A stretch of DNA of 64,000 bases, taken from the NCBI RefSeq assembly GCF_947500255.1, contig NZ_CANMRL010000003.1, positions 496,001 to 560,000 of the forward strand, read 5' to 3'. Each line of letters opens with the position of its first letter. Position 1 is the first letter of the stretch. A program made the translations under genes and the position numbers. The stretch comes from an uncultured Psychroserpens sp. (lineage in GTDB: Bacteria; Bacteroidota; Bacteroidia; Flavobacteriales; Flavobacteriaceae). The notes under the pieces were generated by a model, which saw only the letters and a program-made list of their open reading frames with translations, did no database searches and had not been told where the DNA came from. Below are positions 34,656-43,469 of the stretch, piece after piece.

Positions 34656-35563
34656 GCTTTAACAACTTTAGAAGGTTTATAACTCCAAAAAAATGAAATT
34701 GCTAATCCTGAGATGATATGCCAAATACCCCAAAAAGCAGCCATTATTGCCATTCCTCCCAATCCATCAAAAAATGTAAAAATGAGTAGCAATCCTAAAC
34801 CAGAATTTTGAATACCAGTTTCAATGGCTAATGTTTTTTGATCCTGAAAAGACAACTTAAACACTTTAGCTGTAAAGAACCCAAGTAATATAGCTAAGAA
34901 ATTATGAGCAATTCCAATAAATAACACATAGTGAATATAAGTATTGAACACATCCACATTTTTAGAAAAGGCAATAACAACAATACTTACGAAAACAACA
35001 ATGGAAATTGGTTTCAAAAGTTTAGAGAGTTTATCAGCTATAGCTTTGTTCTTATGCCTCACAAACATTCCTATTAACAATGGAACCCCTAAAATTAGCA
35101 GGACTAGTTTTACAAGTTCAAAAGGTTGTAATTCTACACTTTTGAGCAATTGTGCTGTAGGCTCATATAAATTTCCATATAGCTGAAAGTTTATAGGCGT
35201 AACTACCATTGCTAGTAAGGTTCCAAAAGCTGTCAAACTCACAGATAAAGCTGTATTTCCATTGGCTAAATGTGTCATGAAGTTAGAAATATTTCCGCCA
35301 GGACATGCCGCAACCATAATCATTCCGAGCGCTATACTCGGCTGCGGCTTAACAAGTATGATAACTAAAAAAGTAAGTAAAGGTAATAGTACAAACTGCG
35401 CTAAAACACCAACCAATACTAGTTTAGGTTGTTTGAATAAAGACTTAAAATCATGTACTGAAATCCCTAAAGCCACACCAAACATGACAATCGCCAATGC
35501 AATGTTCAATACCCAAAGTCCGTTACTATCAAAGTTAATTTTTACGTTATCTAATTGCTCCAT
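34652..35563 (-). CDS. Bile acid:sodium symporter (SBF/BASS) family transporter
   Basis: 303 residues, about nine to ten hydrophobic segments. The family hallmark region is visible: MVAACPGGNISNFMTHLANGNTALSVSLTAFGTL in part (CPGGNISN and NTALSV), and ETGIQNSGLGLLL corresponding to the second core crossing helix. Bacterial BASS members carry organic anions such as pantoate or pyruvate rather than bile acids. Here the substrate is unknown. It lies between CsaA and the acyltransferase on one strand with 3-base spacing and 4-base overlap. Confidence 0.9.
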   Translation of the reverse strand: MEQLDNVKINFDSNGLWVLNIALAIVMFGVALGISVHDFKSLFKQPKLVLVGVLAQFVLLPLLTFLVIILVKPQPSIALGMIMVAACPGGNISNFMTHLANGNTALSVSLTAFGTLLAMVVTPINFQLYGNLYEPTAQLLKSVELQPFELVKLVLLILGVPLLIGMFVRHKNKAIADKLSKLLKPISIVVFVSIVVIAFSKNVDVFNTYIHYVLFIGIAHNFLAILLGFFTAKVFKLSFQDQKTLAIETGIQNSGLGLLLIFTFFDGLGGMAIMAAFWGIWHIISGLAISFFWSYKPSKVVKA

Positions 35564-35566
35564 ATA

Positions 35567-35902
35567 TTATGACACTGTTGATCCGTTTTTTACTTTATTT
35601 TGCGGATTTAAAAGTATCACATCCTTTCCATCTACAGCACCAAGCACCAGACATTCGCTCATAAACTTTGCGATTTGCTTTTTTGGGAAATTCACCACAG
35701 CAACAATTTGTTTATGTAATAGATCCTCCTTTTTATAACGTATAGTTATTTGGGCCGAAGACGTCTTAACTCCCAAATCTCCAAAATCGATCTTAAGTTG
35801 ATATGCTGGATGATGAGCTTCAGGAAAATCATTCACCTCAACAATGGTCCCAATGCGCAAATCCACCTTTGTAAAGTCTTCGAAAGTTATTATATTATCC
35901 AT
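35567..35902 (-). CDS. csaA: tRNA-binding/export chaperone-like protein CsaA
   Basis: 111 residues, an OB-fold of the tRNA-binding domain type. Characteristic parts are FEDFTKVDLRIGTIVEV, PAYQLKIDFGDLGVKTSSAQI and GAVDGKDVILLNP. It is related to the C-terminal domain of MetRS and to Arc1p. CsaA is reported as an export chaperone in Bacillus; tRNA binding is equally possible. First gene of a minus-strand operon with the symporter and acyltransferase; divergent from the thioredoxin-like gene with 36 bases between starts. Confidence 0.92.
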   Translation of the reverse strand: MDNIITFEDFTKVDLRIGTIVEVNDFPEAHHPAYQLKIDFGDLGVKTSSAQITIRYKKEDLLHKQIVAVVNFPKKQIAKFMSECLVLGAVDGKDVILLNPQNKVKNGSTVS

Positions 35903-35938
35903 TCCTTAAACATACAAATTAATCTTAACATTTACATT

Positions 35939-36493
35939 ATGGCATTAACACCTTCAAACATGTTGCCTTTAGGTACAATAGCACCAAATTTTGAATTGGT
36001 AAATACAGTTGATAATACATCAGTCACATTAGAAAGGGCTAAAGGCCTTAATGGCACAGTTATCATGTTTATCTGTAACCATTGTCCGTTTGTAAAGCAC
36101 GTTAATGAAGAATTATCAAAACTAGCGAAAGATTACATTTCAAAAGGCATAAACTGTATAGCTATATCAAGCAACGACATTGATAACTATCCAGAAGATG
36201 CACCACATTTGATGACTCAAAATGCTATTGAACACGACTTCATCTTTCCATATCTATACGATCAAACTCAACAAGTTGCCAAAGCTTATGATGCGGCTTG
36301 TACTCCAGATTTTTATGTTTTCAACAATAATCTAAAACTAGTATATAGAGGTCAGCTTGATGATTCAAGACCTGGTAATGGAAAACCAGTAACTGGAAAA
36401 GATTTGAGAAACACATTAGATCTCTTACTTGAGAATCGTCCCATTTCCGAAGTACAAAAACCAAGTATTGGCTGTAATATCAAATGGAAATAG
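35939..36493 (+). CDS. Thioredoxin-fold peroxiredoxin-like protein (AhpC/TSA family)
   Basis: 184 residues from ATG 35939. MLPLGTIAPNFELVN is the peroxiredoxin-type opening, FICNHCPFVKHVNEEL holds a CxxC pair (Cys-Asn-His-Cys) near residue 50, and TPDFYVFNNNLKLVYRGQLDD matches the conserved C-terminal part of this thioredoxin family. Probable cytoplasmic disulfide or thiol reductase; no signal peptide. The frame stays open 63 codons upstream, but that stretch is the complement of csaA, so the ATG is chosen. Confidence 0.9.
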   Translation: MALTPSNMLPLGTIAPNFELVNTVDNTSVTLERAKGLNGTVIMFICNHCPFVKHVNEELSKLAKDYISKGINCIAISSNDIDNYPEDAPHLMTQNAIEHDFIFPYLYDQTQQVAKAYDAACTPDFYVFNNNLKLVYRGQLDDSRPGNGKPVTGKDLRNTLDLLLENRPISEVQKPSIGCNIKWK

Positions 36494-36539
36494 ACTGCCT
36501 TTTGCCAATCTTACGTTAAAGAAAAACTAAAAACAACTC

Positions 36540-36566
36540 TTGCGCTAATAGACTTCATTATATTTG
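36540..36566 (+). promoter_or_regulatory. Promoter of the PIG-L deacetylase gene (TTG-N16-TATATTTG)
   Basis: TTG 36540-36542 and TATATTTG 36559-36566 with a 16-base spacer, slightly short of the consensus. The TTG inside the -7 box is in frame with the gene but is not its start. Confidence 0.6.
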
Positions 36567-36587
36567 GTTTTAGCTAACTATTTTATA

Positions 36588-39113
36588 ATGAAAACAAGAT
36601 TACATTTATTCTTATTATTACTCTTTTCTTCATCGCTAATCATAGCGCAACAACCGAAAAAACCTACTGCTTCTGACATTCACGAATCTATAAAAAAACT
36701 CAATTTTTTAGGATCAGTATTATATGTTGCTGCACATCCAGATGATGAAAACACACGTTTAATTTCTTACATGTCTAATGAAGTTAAAGCCAGAACAGCC
36801 TATTTATCATTAACACGTGGTGATGGAGGTCAAAACCTTATTGGCCCAGAAATTAGAGAGCTTTTAGGAGTCATTAGAACGCAAGAACTTCTAGCCGCTC
36901 GACGCACAGATGGTGGTGAGCAATTATTTACAAGAGCTAATGATTTTGGATACTCAAAACATCCAGATGAAACGCTAGCTATATGGAATAAAGAACAGGT
37001 ACTAAATGATGTTGTACTAGCTATTAGAAAATTTAAACCTGATGTGATCATCAATCGTTTCAATCACAGAACTCCAGGAACTACACATGGCCATCATACG
37101 AGTTCGGCTATGTTAAGTATTGAGGCTTTTGATCTAGTTGGTGATAAAAATGCTTATACAAATCAATTATCAACGGTGAATACATGGCAGCCTAAGCGCT
37201 TGTTTTTTAATACTGGATGGTGGTTCTACGGAAGTCGTGAGAACTTTGAAAAAGCAGATAAAAGTGATTTAATACAAGTTGATACTGGTGTTTATTTTCC
37301 TAGTAACGGATTAAGTAATCCTGAAATTGCTGCACTAAGTAGAAGTCAGCATAAATCTCAAGGCTTTGGAAGTACTGGACGTCGTGGTTCACAAATTGAA
37401 TACATAGAATTAATAAAAGGTGATTTACCTACAGATAAAAGTAATTTATTTGAAGGTATTGATACTTCATGGAATAGAATTGAAGGTGGTAAAGCAATCG
37501 GAGAGATTTTATATGCTGTTCAAAACAATTTCGATTTTAAGAACCCTTCTGCATCAATACCACAATTAGCTAGAGCTTATAATGCAATACAAGGTCTAAA
37601 AGACACACACTGGAAAACACTAAAAACCAAGGAAATTAAAGACATTATTGCTGCATGTGCTGGATTATATCTTGAAGCTACTGCAAACACTAATCACACT
37701 ACAGCAGGAGCAACAGTGAATTTAAATCTTGAGGTCATCAACAGAAGTAATGCCAATATCACACTATTAAATATTACAGATCCTAATGGATTAATGATAG
37801 ATAAGAATTTAAAATTAGACAATAATACAGGTTTTGATTTCAAGGAAACATTAGAGATCAGTGACAGTCAAATTGTTTCTACACCATATTGGCTTACTAA
37901 AAAAGGAAGCTTAGGAATGTACATGGTTGAAGACAAAAACCTCATTGGAAAACCTGAAACACCAAGAGCATTAAATGTAACCTTTAATCTCAATATCGAA
38001 AATGTAGCAATTCCATTTACTAAACCTATCGTCTACAAAACCAATGACCCTGTAAAAGGCGAGGTCTACAAACCATTTGAAATCATTCCTGAAGCCTCAG
38101 CAAAGATTTCAGAGAAAGTAATTATTCTAGATACCGATAAGCAACGAGACATAGAAGTTATTGTTAAAGCTGGACGAGACAGTTTAGAAGGTTTTGTGCA
38201 AATAGCTTATCCAAATAATTGGAGTGTTTATCCAGAAAAACAAAAAGTAAGCATTGCCAACAAAGGTCAAGAACAGCGTCTCGTATTTACGGTGATTCCT
38301 CCTAAAGAACAAAGTGAAGGTCTATTAACACCTATGGTGCATATTGGAAATAAGACTTACACTAAAGAACTTATTGAAATTGATTACGACCATATCCCGT
38401 TTCAAACTATTTTACTTCCTAGTGAGAGTAAAATTGTACGATTAGATATTCAAAAACGGGGAGAAAGCATTGGTTATATTGAAGGTGCTGGTGATGTTGT
38501 TCCAGAAAGTTTAAGACAGATAGGTTATAATGTTGCCATTTTAAAACCAGACGACATTACTGAAGATAATTTAAAGCGTTTTGATGCTATAGTTGTTGGA
38601 ATTAGAGCTTATAATACAGTTGAAGCCTTAAATTTTAAACAACAAATCCTATTTGACTATGTTGCTCAAGGCGGAAATATGATTGTTCAATACAATACGC
38701 GACATCGTGTAAAAGTTGATCAAATTGCACCTTTCGATCTTAAATTATCACGAGATAGAGTGACTGATGAAAATGCTAACGTTAAACTACTTGCAACAGA
38801 TCATGAAGTATTAAACTTTCCAAATAAAATTACCTCAAAAGACTTTGATGGTTGGACCCAAGAACGAGGGCTCTATTTTCCAAATGAATGGTCAAGTGAG
38901 TTTACACCTATCCTATCTATGAGTGATAATGGTGAAACTCAAAAAACAGGAAGTTTGCTTGTTGCTGCTCATGGAAAAGGACATTACGTTTATACAGGAC
39001 TTAGCTTCTTTAGAGAGTTTCCTGCAGGTGTTTCGGGTGCATATCGCTTATTCGCAAATATGTTGTCTTTAGGAAAAAACAATATCAATACTGATAAAAA
39101 ATTTAACGATTAA
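36588..39113 (+). CDS. Secreted PIG-L (LmbE)-family deacetylase with extra C-terminal domains
   Basis: 841 residues from ATG 36588. A signal peptide (LHLFLLLLFSSSLIIAQQ) precedes the LmbE domain (about 35-290) with AAHPDDENTRL (zinc ligands HPDD), TRGDGGQN and HGHHTSSAM. LmbE enzymes remove acetyl groups from GlcNAc-type sugars. Beyond it are Ig/beta domains and a C-terminal amidotransferase-like Rossmann part (FDAIVVGIRAYNT). The gene runs into a 36-residue membrane protein (2-base gap) and a sodium:solute symporter, suggesting a deacetylate-and-import unit for an amino sugar derivative. That coupling is inference. Confidence 0.9.
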   Translation: MKTRLHLFLLLLFSSSLIIAQQPKKPTASDIHESIKKLNFLGSVLYVAAHPDDENTRLISYMSNEVKARTAYLSLTRGDGGQNLIGPEIRELLGVIRTQELLAARRTDGGEQLFTRANDFGYSKHPDETLAIWNKEQVLNDVVLAIRKFKPDVIINRFNHRTPGTTHGHHTSSAMLSIEAFDLVGDKNAYTNQLSTVNTWQPKRLFFNTGWWFYGSRENFEKADKSDLIQVDTGVYFPSNGLSNPEIAALSRSQHKSQGFGSTGRRGSQIEYIELIKGDLPTDKSNLFEGIDTSWNRIEGGKAIGEILYAVQNNFDFKNPSASIPQLARAYNAIQGLKDTHWKTLKTKEIKDIIAACAGLYLEATANTNHTTAGATVNLNLEVINRSNANITLLNITDPNGLMIDKNLKLDNNTGFDFKETLEISDSQIVSTPYWLTKKGSLGMYMVEDKNLIGKPETPRALNVTFNLNIENVAIPFTKPIVYKTNDPVKGEVYKPFEIIPEASAKISEKVIILDTDKQRDIEVIVKAGRDSLEGFVQIAYPNNWSVYPEKQKVSIANKGQEQRLVFTVIPPKEQSEGLLTPMVHIGNKTYTKELIEIDYDHIPFQTILLPSESKIVRLDIQKRGESIGYIEGAGDVVPESLRQIGYNVAILKPDDITEDNLKRFDAIVVGIRAYNTVEALNFKQQILFDYVAQGGNMIVQYNTRHRVKVDQIAPFDLKLSRDRVTDENANVKLLATDHEVLNFPNKITSKDFDGWTQERGLYFPNEWSSEFTPILSMSDNGETQKTGSLLVAAHGKGHYVYTGLSFFREFPAGVSGAYRLFANMLSLGKNNINTDKKFND

Positions 39114-39115
39114 AT

Positions 39116-39226
39116 ATGGATCACAAGTCACCACAAAAGCAACCTTGGCTTAAATCATATACACTTGTCCTTGTTGCAAATTTTATTTACATCGTTTTGT
39201 TCTACCTCTTAATGAAAGTCTTTTAA
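39116..39226 (+). CDS. Single-helix small protein paired with the symporter (36 residues)
   Basis: Short ORF from ATG 39116 to TAA 39226. It has a polar N-terminus (MDHKSPQKQPWLKS) and one membrane helix (YTLVLVANFIYIVLFYLL), ending MKVF. It lies 2 bases after the deacetylase stop and 3 bases before the symporter ATG. Small single-helix partners next to sodium:solute symporters are a known arrangement; here the tight spacing, start codon and membrane profile support real coding. Role as symporter subunit is inferred. Confidence 0.75.
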   Translation: MDHKSPQKQPWLKSYTLVLVANFIYIVLFYLLMKVF

Positions 39227-39229
39227 ATT

Positions 39230-41032
39230 ATGCAGAAATTAGATTGGATAGATTGGTTAGTATTGATCATTACTTTATTAACTATAGTGGGCTATGGTAC
39301 TTGGAAGACCAGAGGTAGTAAAAACGTTCAAGATTATGTACGTGGCGGAAACACCTCAAAATGGTGGACGATAGGGTTATCTGTAATGGCTACTCAAGCT
39401 AGTGCAATAACATTTTTATCTACAACTGGTCAAGCGTTTTCTGATGGAATGGGATTTGTACAATTCTACTTTGGATTACCTATTGCAATGGTAATTATTT
39501 GTCTTGTTTTTATTCCATTGTATCATCGCTTAAAGGTATATACAGCTTATGAGTTTTTAGAAAATCGATTTGATTTAAAAACTAGAAGTCTTACTGCAAT
39601 TCTCTTTTTAGTTCAGAGAGGCTTAGCTGCAGGAATTACGATTTTTGCTCCAGCTATAATTTTATCGGTTGTTTTAGGATGGAACATTATAACCCTTAAC
39701 ATCATTATTGGTGTTCTGGTTATCATTTATACAGTATCTGGTGGTACCAAAGCTGTTACAGTAACTCAAAAGCAACAAATGTTTGTCATTTTTGCAGGAA
39801 TGTTAGCAGCTCTATTTATCATTCTAAATTTAATTCCTAAAGACGTTTCTTTTACTAGTGCATTAGATATTGCTGGAGCTAGTGGTCGTATGGAAGTTTT
39901 AGACTTTTCATTTGATTTAGAAAATAGATATACTGTTTGGACAGGTTTAATTGGAGGTACATTCTTAATGCTATCTTATTTTGGTACAGATCAAAGTCAA
40001 GTGCAACGTTACCTTTCTGGAAAATCTATGAAAGAAATGCAAATGGGGCTTATTTTTAATGGTCTATTAAAAGTTCCTATGCAGTTTTTTATATTATTAG
40101 TGGGCGTTATGGTATTTGTGTTTTATCAGTTTAATCAGGCGCCTTTAAATTTTATTGATTCCTCTACAGAAACGGTTTTAGCCTCTCAATATTCCGAAGA
40201 CTATAAACAGCTCCAACTAAAACAAAATAACGTATTTGAGAAGAAAAAAGAATTGAGTATTGCCCTATCAAAAAATGAAAATGACGGAAAACTCAAGAAA
40301 GAGCTATTCTACCTAGATAGTATTGAAAAAAGTAATCGACTAGAATCTAAATACTTAATAAAGCGAGCGATTGATACAGCTTATGCCAACAAGTATGATC
40401 AACTAAGTTTAGAGTTAAGCCAGTTAAATAAAGACAACAACTTATATTCTGGTAAAAAAGCAGAACTAACTGAACTTTATAAGGCTTCGGCAAAAGACAC
40501 AAAAACGAATGATAGAGATTACATGTTCATTACCTTTATTTTAAAGTATTTACCTAAAGGACTCATTGGTTTATTACTTGCAGTTATCTTATCTGCAGCA
40601 ATGTCTTCAACAGCATCTGAGGTTAATGCTCTTGCTACTATCACATCTATAGATTTATATAGTAGAAATTTGAAAGAAGAGAAAGACGAAGCTCATATGG
40701 TAAAAGCTACTAAATTCTTCACATTAATTTGGGGACTTGTAGCCATTATAATTGCTTGTTTTGCTAATCTTGCCGAAAATTTAATTCAACTGGTAAATAT
40801 TATAGGCTCCATTTTCTATGGCAATGTTTTGGGTATTTTTCTATTAGCTTTCTTTTTTAAGTTTGTAAAAGCCAATGCCGTTTTTACCGCTGCCATAATT
40901 ACCCAAGTAATAGTTATTATTGGTTGGTGGTTTGATTGGATGCCGTATCTATGGCTTAATCTATTTGGATGTATATTAGTGATGCTAATTGCATTTGTTG
41001 CTCAACTATCTTCGCCAAACAAAACATCATAA
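39230..41032 (+). CDS. Sodium:solute symporter (SSS) with an extra charged insertion
   Basis: 600 residues. Core SSS helices are visible: TRGSKNVQDYVRGGNTSKWW, WTIGLSVMATQASAITFLS (helix 1 sodium-site region), VYTAYEFLENRF, YTVSGGTKAVTVTQ and GLIGLLLAVILSAAMSSTAS, each abbreviated. Between the sixth and following helices, residues about 315-425 form a hydrophilic Lys/Glu/Leu-rich insertion likely to be a coiled coil, not found in standard PutP-type members. The substrate may be a sugar or amino sugar in view of the deacetylase neighbour. It ends in a strong terminator. Confidence 0.9.
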   Translation: MQKLDWIDWLVLIITLLTIVGYGTWKTRGSKNVQDYVRGGNTSKWWTIGLSVMATQASAITFLSTTGQAFSDGMGFVQFYFGLPIAMVIICLVFIPLYHRLKVYTAYEFLENRFDLKTRSLTAILFLVQRGLAAGITIFAPAIILSVVLGWNIITLNIIIGVLVIIYTVSGGTKAVTVTQKQQMFVIFAGMLAALFIILNLIPKDVSFTSALDIAGASGRMEVLDFSFDLENRYTVWTGLIGGTFLMLSYFGTDQSQVQRYLSGKSMKEMQMGLIFNGLLKVPMQFFILLVGVMVFVFYQFNQAPLNFIDSSTETVLASQYSEDYKQLQLKQNNVFEKKKELSIALSKNENDGKLKKELFYLDSIEKSNRLESKYLIKRAIDTAYANKYDQLSLELSQLNKDNNLYSGKKAELTELYKASAKDTKTNDRDYMFITFILKYLPKGLIGLLLAVILSAAMSSTASEVNALATITSIDLYSRNLKEEKDEAHMVKATKFFTLIWGLVAIIIACFANLAENLIQLVNIIGSIFYGNVLGIFLLAFFFKFVKANAVFTAAIITQVIVIIGWWFDWMPYLWLNLFGCILVMLIAFVAQLSSPNKTS

Positions 41033-41035
41033 CAT

Positions 41036-41068
41036 AAAAAAAGCACAGCAATTAAGCTGTGCTTTTTT
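41036..41068. terminator. Bidirectional terminator between the symporter and DUF2911 genes
   Basis: A7 then AGCACAGC, six-base loop, GCTGTGCT then T5. Convergent genes on both sides. Confidence 0.9.
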
Positions 41069-41088
41069 ATGTTATAAATACTATTTGA

Positions 41089-41937
41089 TTACATAGCTCC
41101 CCATTCTTTAAGAGATTCCATGTTTTGCTTTACATAGTTTTGGTTACCAGCTTCTTTTGCAGCAGCCATAGATTCTTTAGCTAATTTGATAGCGCCATTC
41201 TTATCTCCGGCAGCAGCATAAATTAACGACTGTTGTCTTACTTGCCAAAATCCAGGTTTCTCGATCATAGACATCGCTTTATCAATCCACTTTTTAGCCT
41301 TATTCACATCTTTTCCTGCATTTAAATAATATACAGCTGATGCATAATAATCATTTGCACTTGGTCCAGCCATTACTTTATCAATTGCAGCAGAAACCGT
41401 TTTATCTGTAGGTACTGTAAAAGGAATGCCAACATATGACTTTTCCCAGATGATATCAATAGTTCCTCCTGTAGCAGAAATATTATTAATATCGATTGTC
41501 ATCGTTTCTACATTAAATGGAATAGCATTCACATCTACTTTTGCAGTTGCAGCAACTTTACTGTCGTCCCAATTTCTTGGTGTTCCCCAATTATTAGTAT
41601 CACTATAGAACATAACATCCCATTGCGTAGCTGAGTTTAATTTAGTGAACATCGCATAAGAACCTGCCTTTACATCTTGACCAGCAATTGTTACATCATC
41701 GCTAAATGTAATAATAGTATTCTTGTTAGCTCCTGTTCTCCAAACACCTCCAAAAGGTTCTAAATCTCCAAATATTGTTCTTCCTTTAACACTCGGACGA
41801 GAATATTCGATAGTAATATCAGTAAGGCCTACCTTCTGCTCCACCTTTGAAAATGGACTAGGTTGAGGCGTTTCAATTTGTGCATAAGTCGTGAAAGTCA
41901 TAGCAAACACTGCACATGCTAGAAATAATTTTTTCAT
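41089..41937 (-). CDS. Secreted DUF2911 protein
   Basis: 282 residues. Signal peptide (LFLACAVFAMTFTTYAQ), DUF2911 at about 30-170 (ITIEYSRPSVKGRTIFG, GGVWRTGANKNTIITF, AGSYAMFTKLNSATQWDVMF in part), then a TPR-like helical tail (AVYYLNAGKDVNKAKKWIDK). Common in Bacteroidota, function unknown. Divergent from the aquaporin gene; the space between them has an ACAAACA-N11-TGTTTGT inverted repeat. Confidence 0.88.
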   Translation of the reverse strand: MKKLFLACAVFAMTFTTYAQIETPQPSPFSKVEQKVGLTDITIEYSRPSVKGRTIFGDLEPFGGVWRTGANKNTIITFSDDVTIAGQDVKAGSYAMFTKLNSATQWDVMFYSDTNNWGTPRNWDDSKVAATAKVDVNAIPFNVETMTIDINNISATGGTIDIIWEKSYVGIPFTVPTDKTVSAAIDKVMAGPSANDYYASAVYYLNAGKDVNKAKKWIDKAMSMIEKPGFWQVRQQSLIYAAAGDKNGAIKLAKESMAAAKEAGNQNYVKQNMESLKEWGAM

Positions 41938-41981
41938 TTGTATTAGTATTTAATGATTAGTTTTAAATTTCACGTAAATTT

Positions 41982-42006
41982 ACAAACAAGCTAAGCCTTT
42001 GTTTGT
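41982..42006. repeat. Inverted repeat ACAAACA-N11-TGTTTGT between DUF2911 and aquaporin genes
   Basis: Perfect 7-base arms in the 115-base divergent region. Candidate operator for one or both genes. Confidence 0.35.
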
Positions 42007-42052
42007 TAAGAAAACCTTAAATTAAAAACGGGTTCTTTGAGTATTTAATCAT

Positions 42053-42709
42053 ATGAAAAAATATTACGCTGAAATCATCGGAACTTTCGCTATGGTATTT
42101 TGCGGTTGTGGTGCTATGACCGTAAACGAAATTACCAATGGAAGTATTTCACATGTTGGAGTTGCTATAACTTGGGGATTAATAGTCATGAGTATGATCT
42201 ATGCCTTTGGAGAAATATCGGGAGCTCATTTTAATCCTGCTGTTACCTTTGGGTTTGCTTATGCAAAAAAATTCCCTTGGAATGAAGTTCCCAAATATAT
42301 TCTAGCTCAAGCCATTGGTGCTTTTCTTGCTTGTTTTATTCTTTGGTTCTTATTTCCCGAAAGTGAAACATTAGGTAGTACATTACCCGCCGAAAATTTC
42401 GAAGCATACAAAGCATTTGTACTAGAAATATTACTCACGTTCTTCTTGATGGTTGTGATCATAAATGTATCAACGGGAAGCAAAGAAATTGGTACTATGG
42501 CAGCTATAGCAGTAGGAAGTGTGATTTTATTAGAAGCTATGTTTGCAGGACCTATGACCAAAGCATCCATGAACCCAATACGTTCGCTAGCACCAGCTGT
42601 AGTATCTGGAAACTTACAACACCTGTGGTTATACCTTACAGCACCTTTTGTTGGAGCCTTTCTAGCTGTTGTGAGTTGCGCTCTTGTAAAAGATAAGAAT
42701 TGCTGCTGA
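42053..42709 (+). CDS. Aquaporin/glycerol facilitator (MIP family) with variant second NPA box
   Basis: 218 residues with six helices. First half-helix motif HFNPAVTFGF (about residue 60) is canonical. The second is MNPIRSLAPAVVSG (about residue 174): Asn and the selectivity-filter Arg are kept, but NPA reads NPI. Water or small neutral solutes (glycerol, ammonia, H2O2) could pass; the narrow-filter composition suggests an aquaporin-type channel rather than a wide glycerol pore. This is uncertain. Confidence 0.9.
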   Translation: MKKYYAEIIGTFAMVFCGCGAMTVNEITNGSISHVGVAITWGLIVMSMIYAFGEISGAHFNPAVTFGFAYAKKFPWNEVPKYILAQAIGAFLACFILWFLFPESETLGSTLPAENFEAYKAFVLEILLTFFLMVVIINVSTGSKEIGTMAAIAVGSVILLEAMFAGPMTKASMNPIRSLAPAVVSGNLQHLWLYLTAPFVGAFLAVVSCALVKDKNCC

Positions 42710-42731
42710 ACTCTTACTTCTTATAATGTCT

Positions 42732-42784
42732 TGTTAAATTATGTTTAACTTTTAATTTTAATGATTAAACATTTTGTATCTTTA
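42732..42784 (+). promoter_or_regulatory. Composite operator-promoter of the TetR-like operon (copy 1 of 2)
   Basis: TGTTAAA (from 42732), TGTTTAA (42742-42748), 16 bases, TTAAACA (42765-42771), five bases (TTTTG), TATCTTTA (42777-42784, a near -7 box). ATG is at 42803. The same elements with the same N16 and N5 spacing precede the gene at 46990. The usual -33 TTG is absent; the palindrome occupies that place. Confidence 0.7.
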
Positions 42785-42802
42785 CAGTACAATTTAACAG
42801 TC

Positions 42803-43459
42803 ATGGCAAAAAAGAAAACTATTACAAACAACGACATCATTTCGATGTATATGGACTATGTTTTAGAGCATAATCAACAACCCAATACAGTATATGCCTT
42901 TGCTAAGGCCAATAACTTCGAAGAACAAAAATTCTATGATCACTTTGGATCTTTTGAAGCATTGGAAAAAGATGTATTTAATGCATTCTTTCACAATACG
43001 ATTAAAGTTTTAGAAAAAAGTGAAGACTATCAAACCTTTGATTCACGACACAAGCTATTGAGCTTTTATTTTACCTTCTTTGAAAATCTTACGGCTAATA
43101 GAAGCTATGTAAAATACGCCTTAGATCGTCATAAGAATAGTCTTATAGGCTTGAGCTTACTTTCTGAATTAAAGGGCTCTTTTACAAATTATATTGAACA
43201 TCTTGGAATTGAACTTATCGAAATTAAACAAGAGCAAATTGATCGGATTCAACGTCGCGGACTTAAAGAATCTGCTTGGCTGCAACTACTGCTAACTATG
43301 AAATTTTGGATTGATGACACTTCTGCTGGTTTTGAAAAAACAGATATTTTTATAGAGAAATCTGTAAATACAAGTTTTGATGTCTTAGACATTGCTCCAA
43401 TCAAAAGCTTAATAGACTTTGGGAAATTTATTTTCAAAGAAAAAATTCACATGAACTAA
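42803..43459 (+). CDS. TetR/AcrR-like transcriptional regulator
   Basis: 218 residues from ATG 42803. The N-terminal 60 residues have the TetR-like helix pattern (NDIISMYMDYVLEHNQ, TVYAFAKANNFEEQKFYDHF), in which the recognition helix follows a Thr-x-x-x-F-A turn; the remaining helices form a ligand/dimer domain. It heads an operon with an ABC1 kinase, flavin reductase and SDR, behind a palindrome that it might bind itself. The first 14 codons of the open frame upstream (from 42761) overlap the operator and are rejected as coding. Confidence 0.78.
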   Translation: MAKKKTITNNDIISMYMDYVLEHNQQPNTVYAFAKANNFEEQKFYDHFGSFEALEKDVFNAFFHNTIKVLEKSEDYQTFDSRHKLLSFYFTFFENLTANRSYVKYALDRHKNSLIGLSLLSELKGSFTNYIEHLGIELIEIKQEQIDRIQRRGLKESAWLQLLLTMKFWIDDTSAGFEKTDIFIEKSVNTSFDVLDIAPIKSLIDFGKFIFKEKIHMN

Positions 43460-43469
43460 TCTGCTCTCT

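Noticed and set aside
35750-35938. 63-codon N-terminal extension of the thioredoxin-like protein
   Set aside because: It is the antisense of csaA with no homologous sequence pattern; ATG at 35939 gives the normal family N-terminus.
42761-42802. Upstream start of the TetR-like protein
   Set aside because: It would place coding sequence over the palindrome and -7 box; MAKKKT at 42803 is a normal start.
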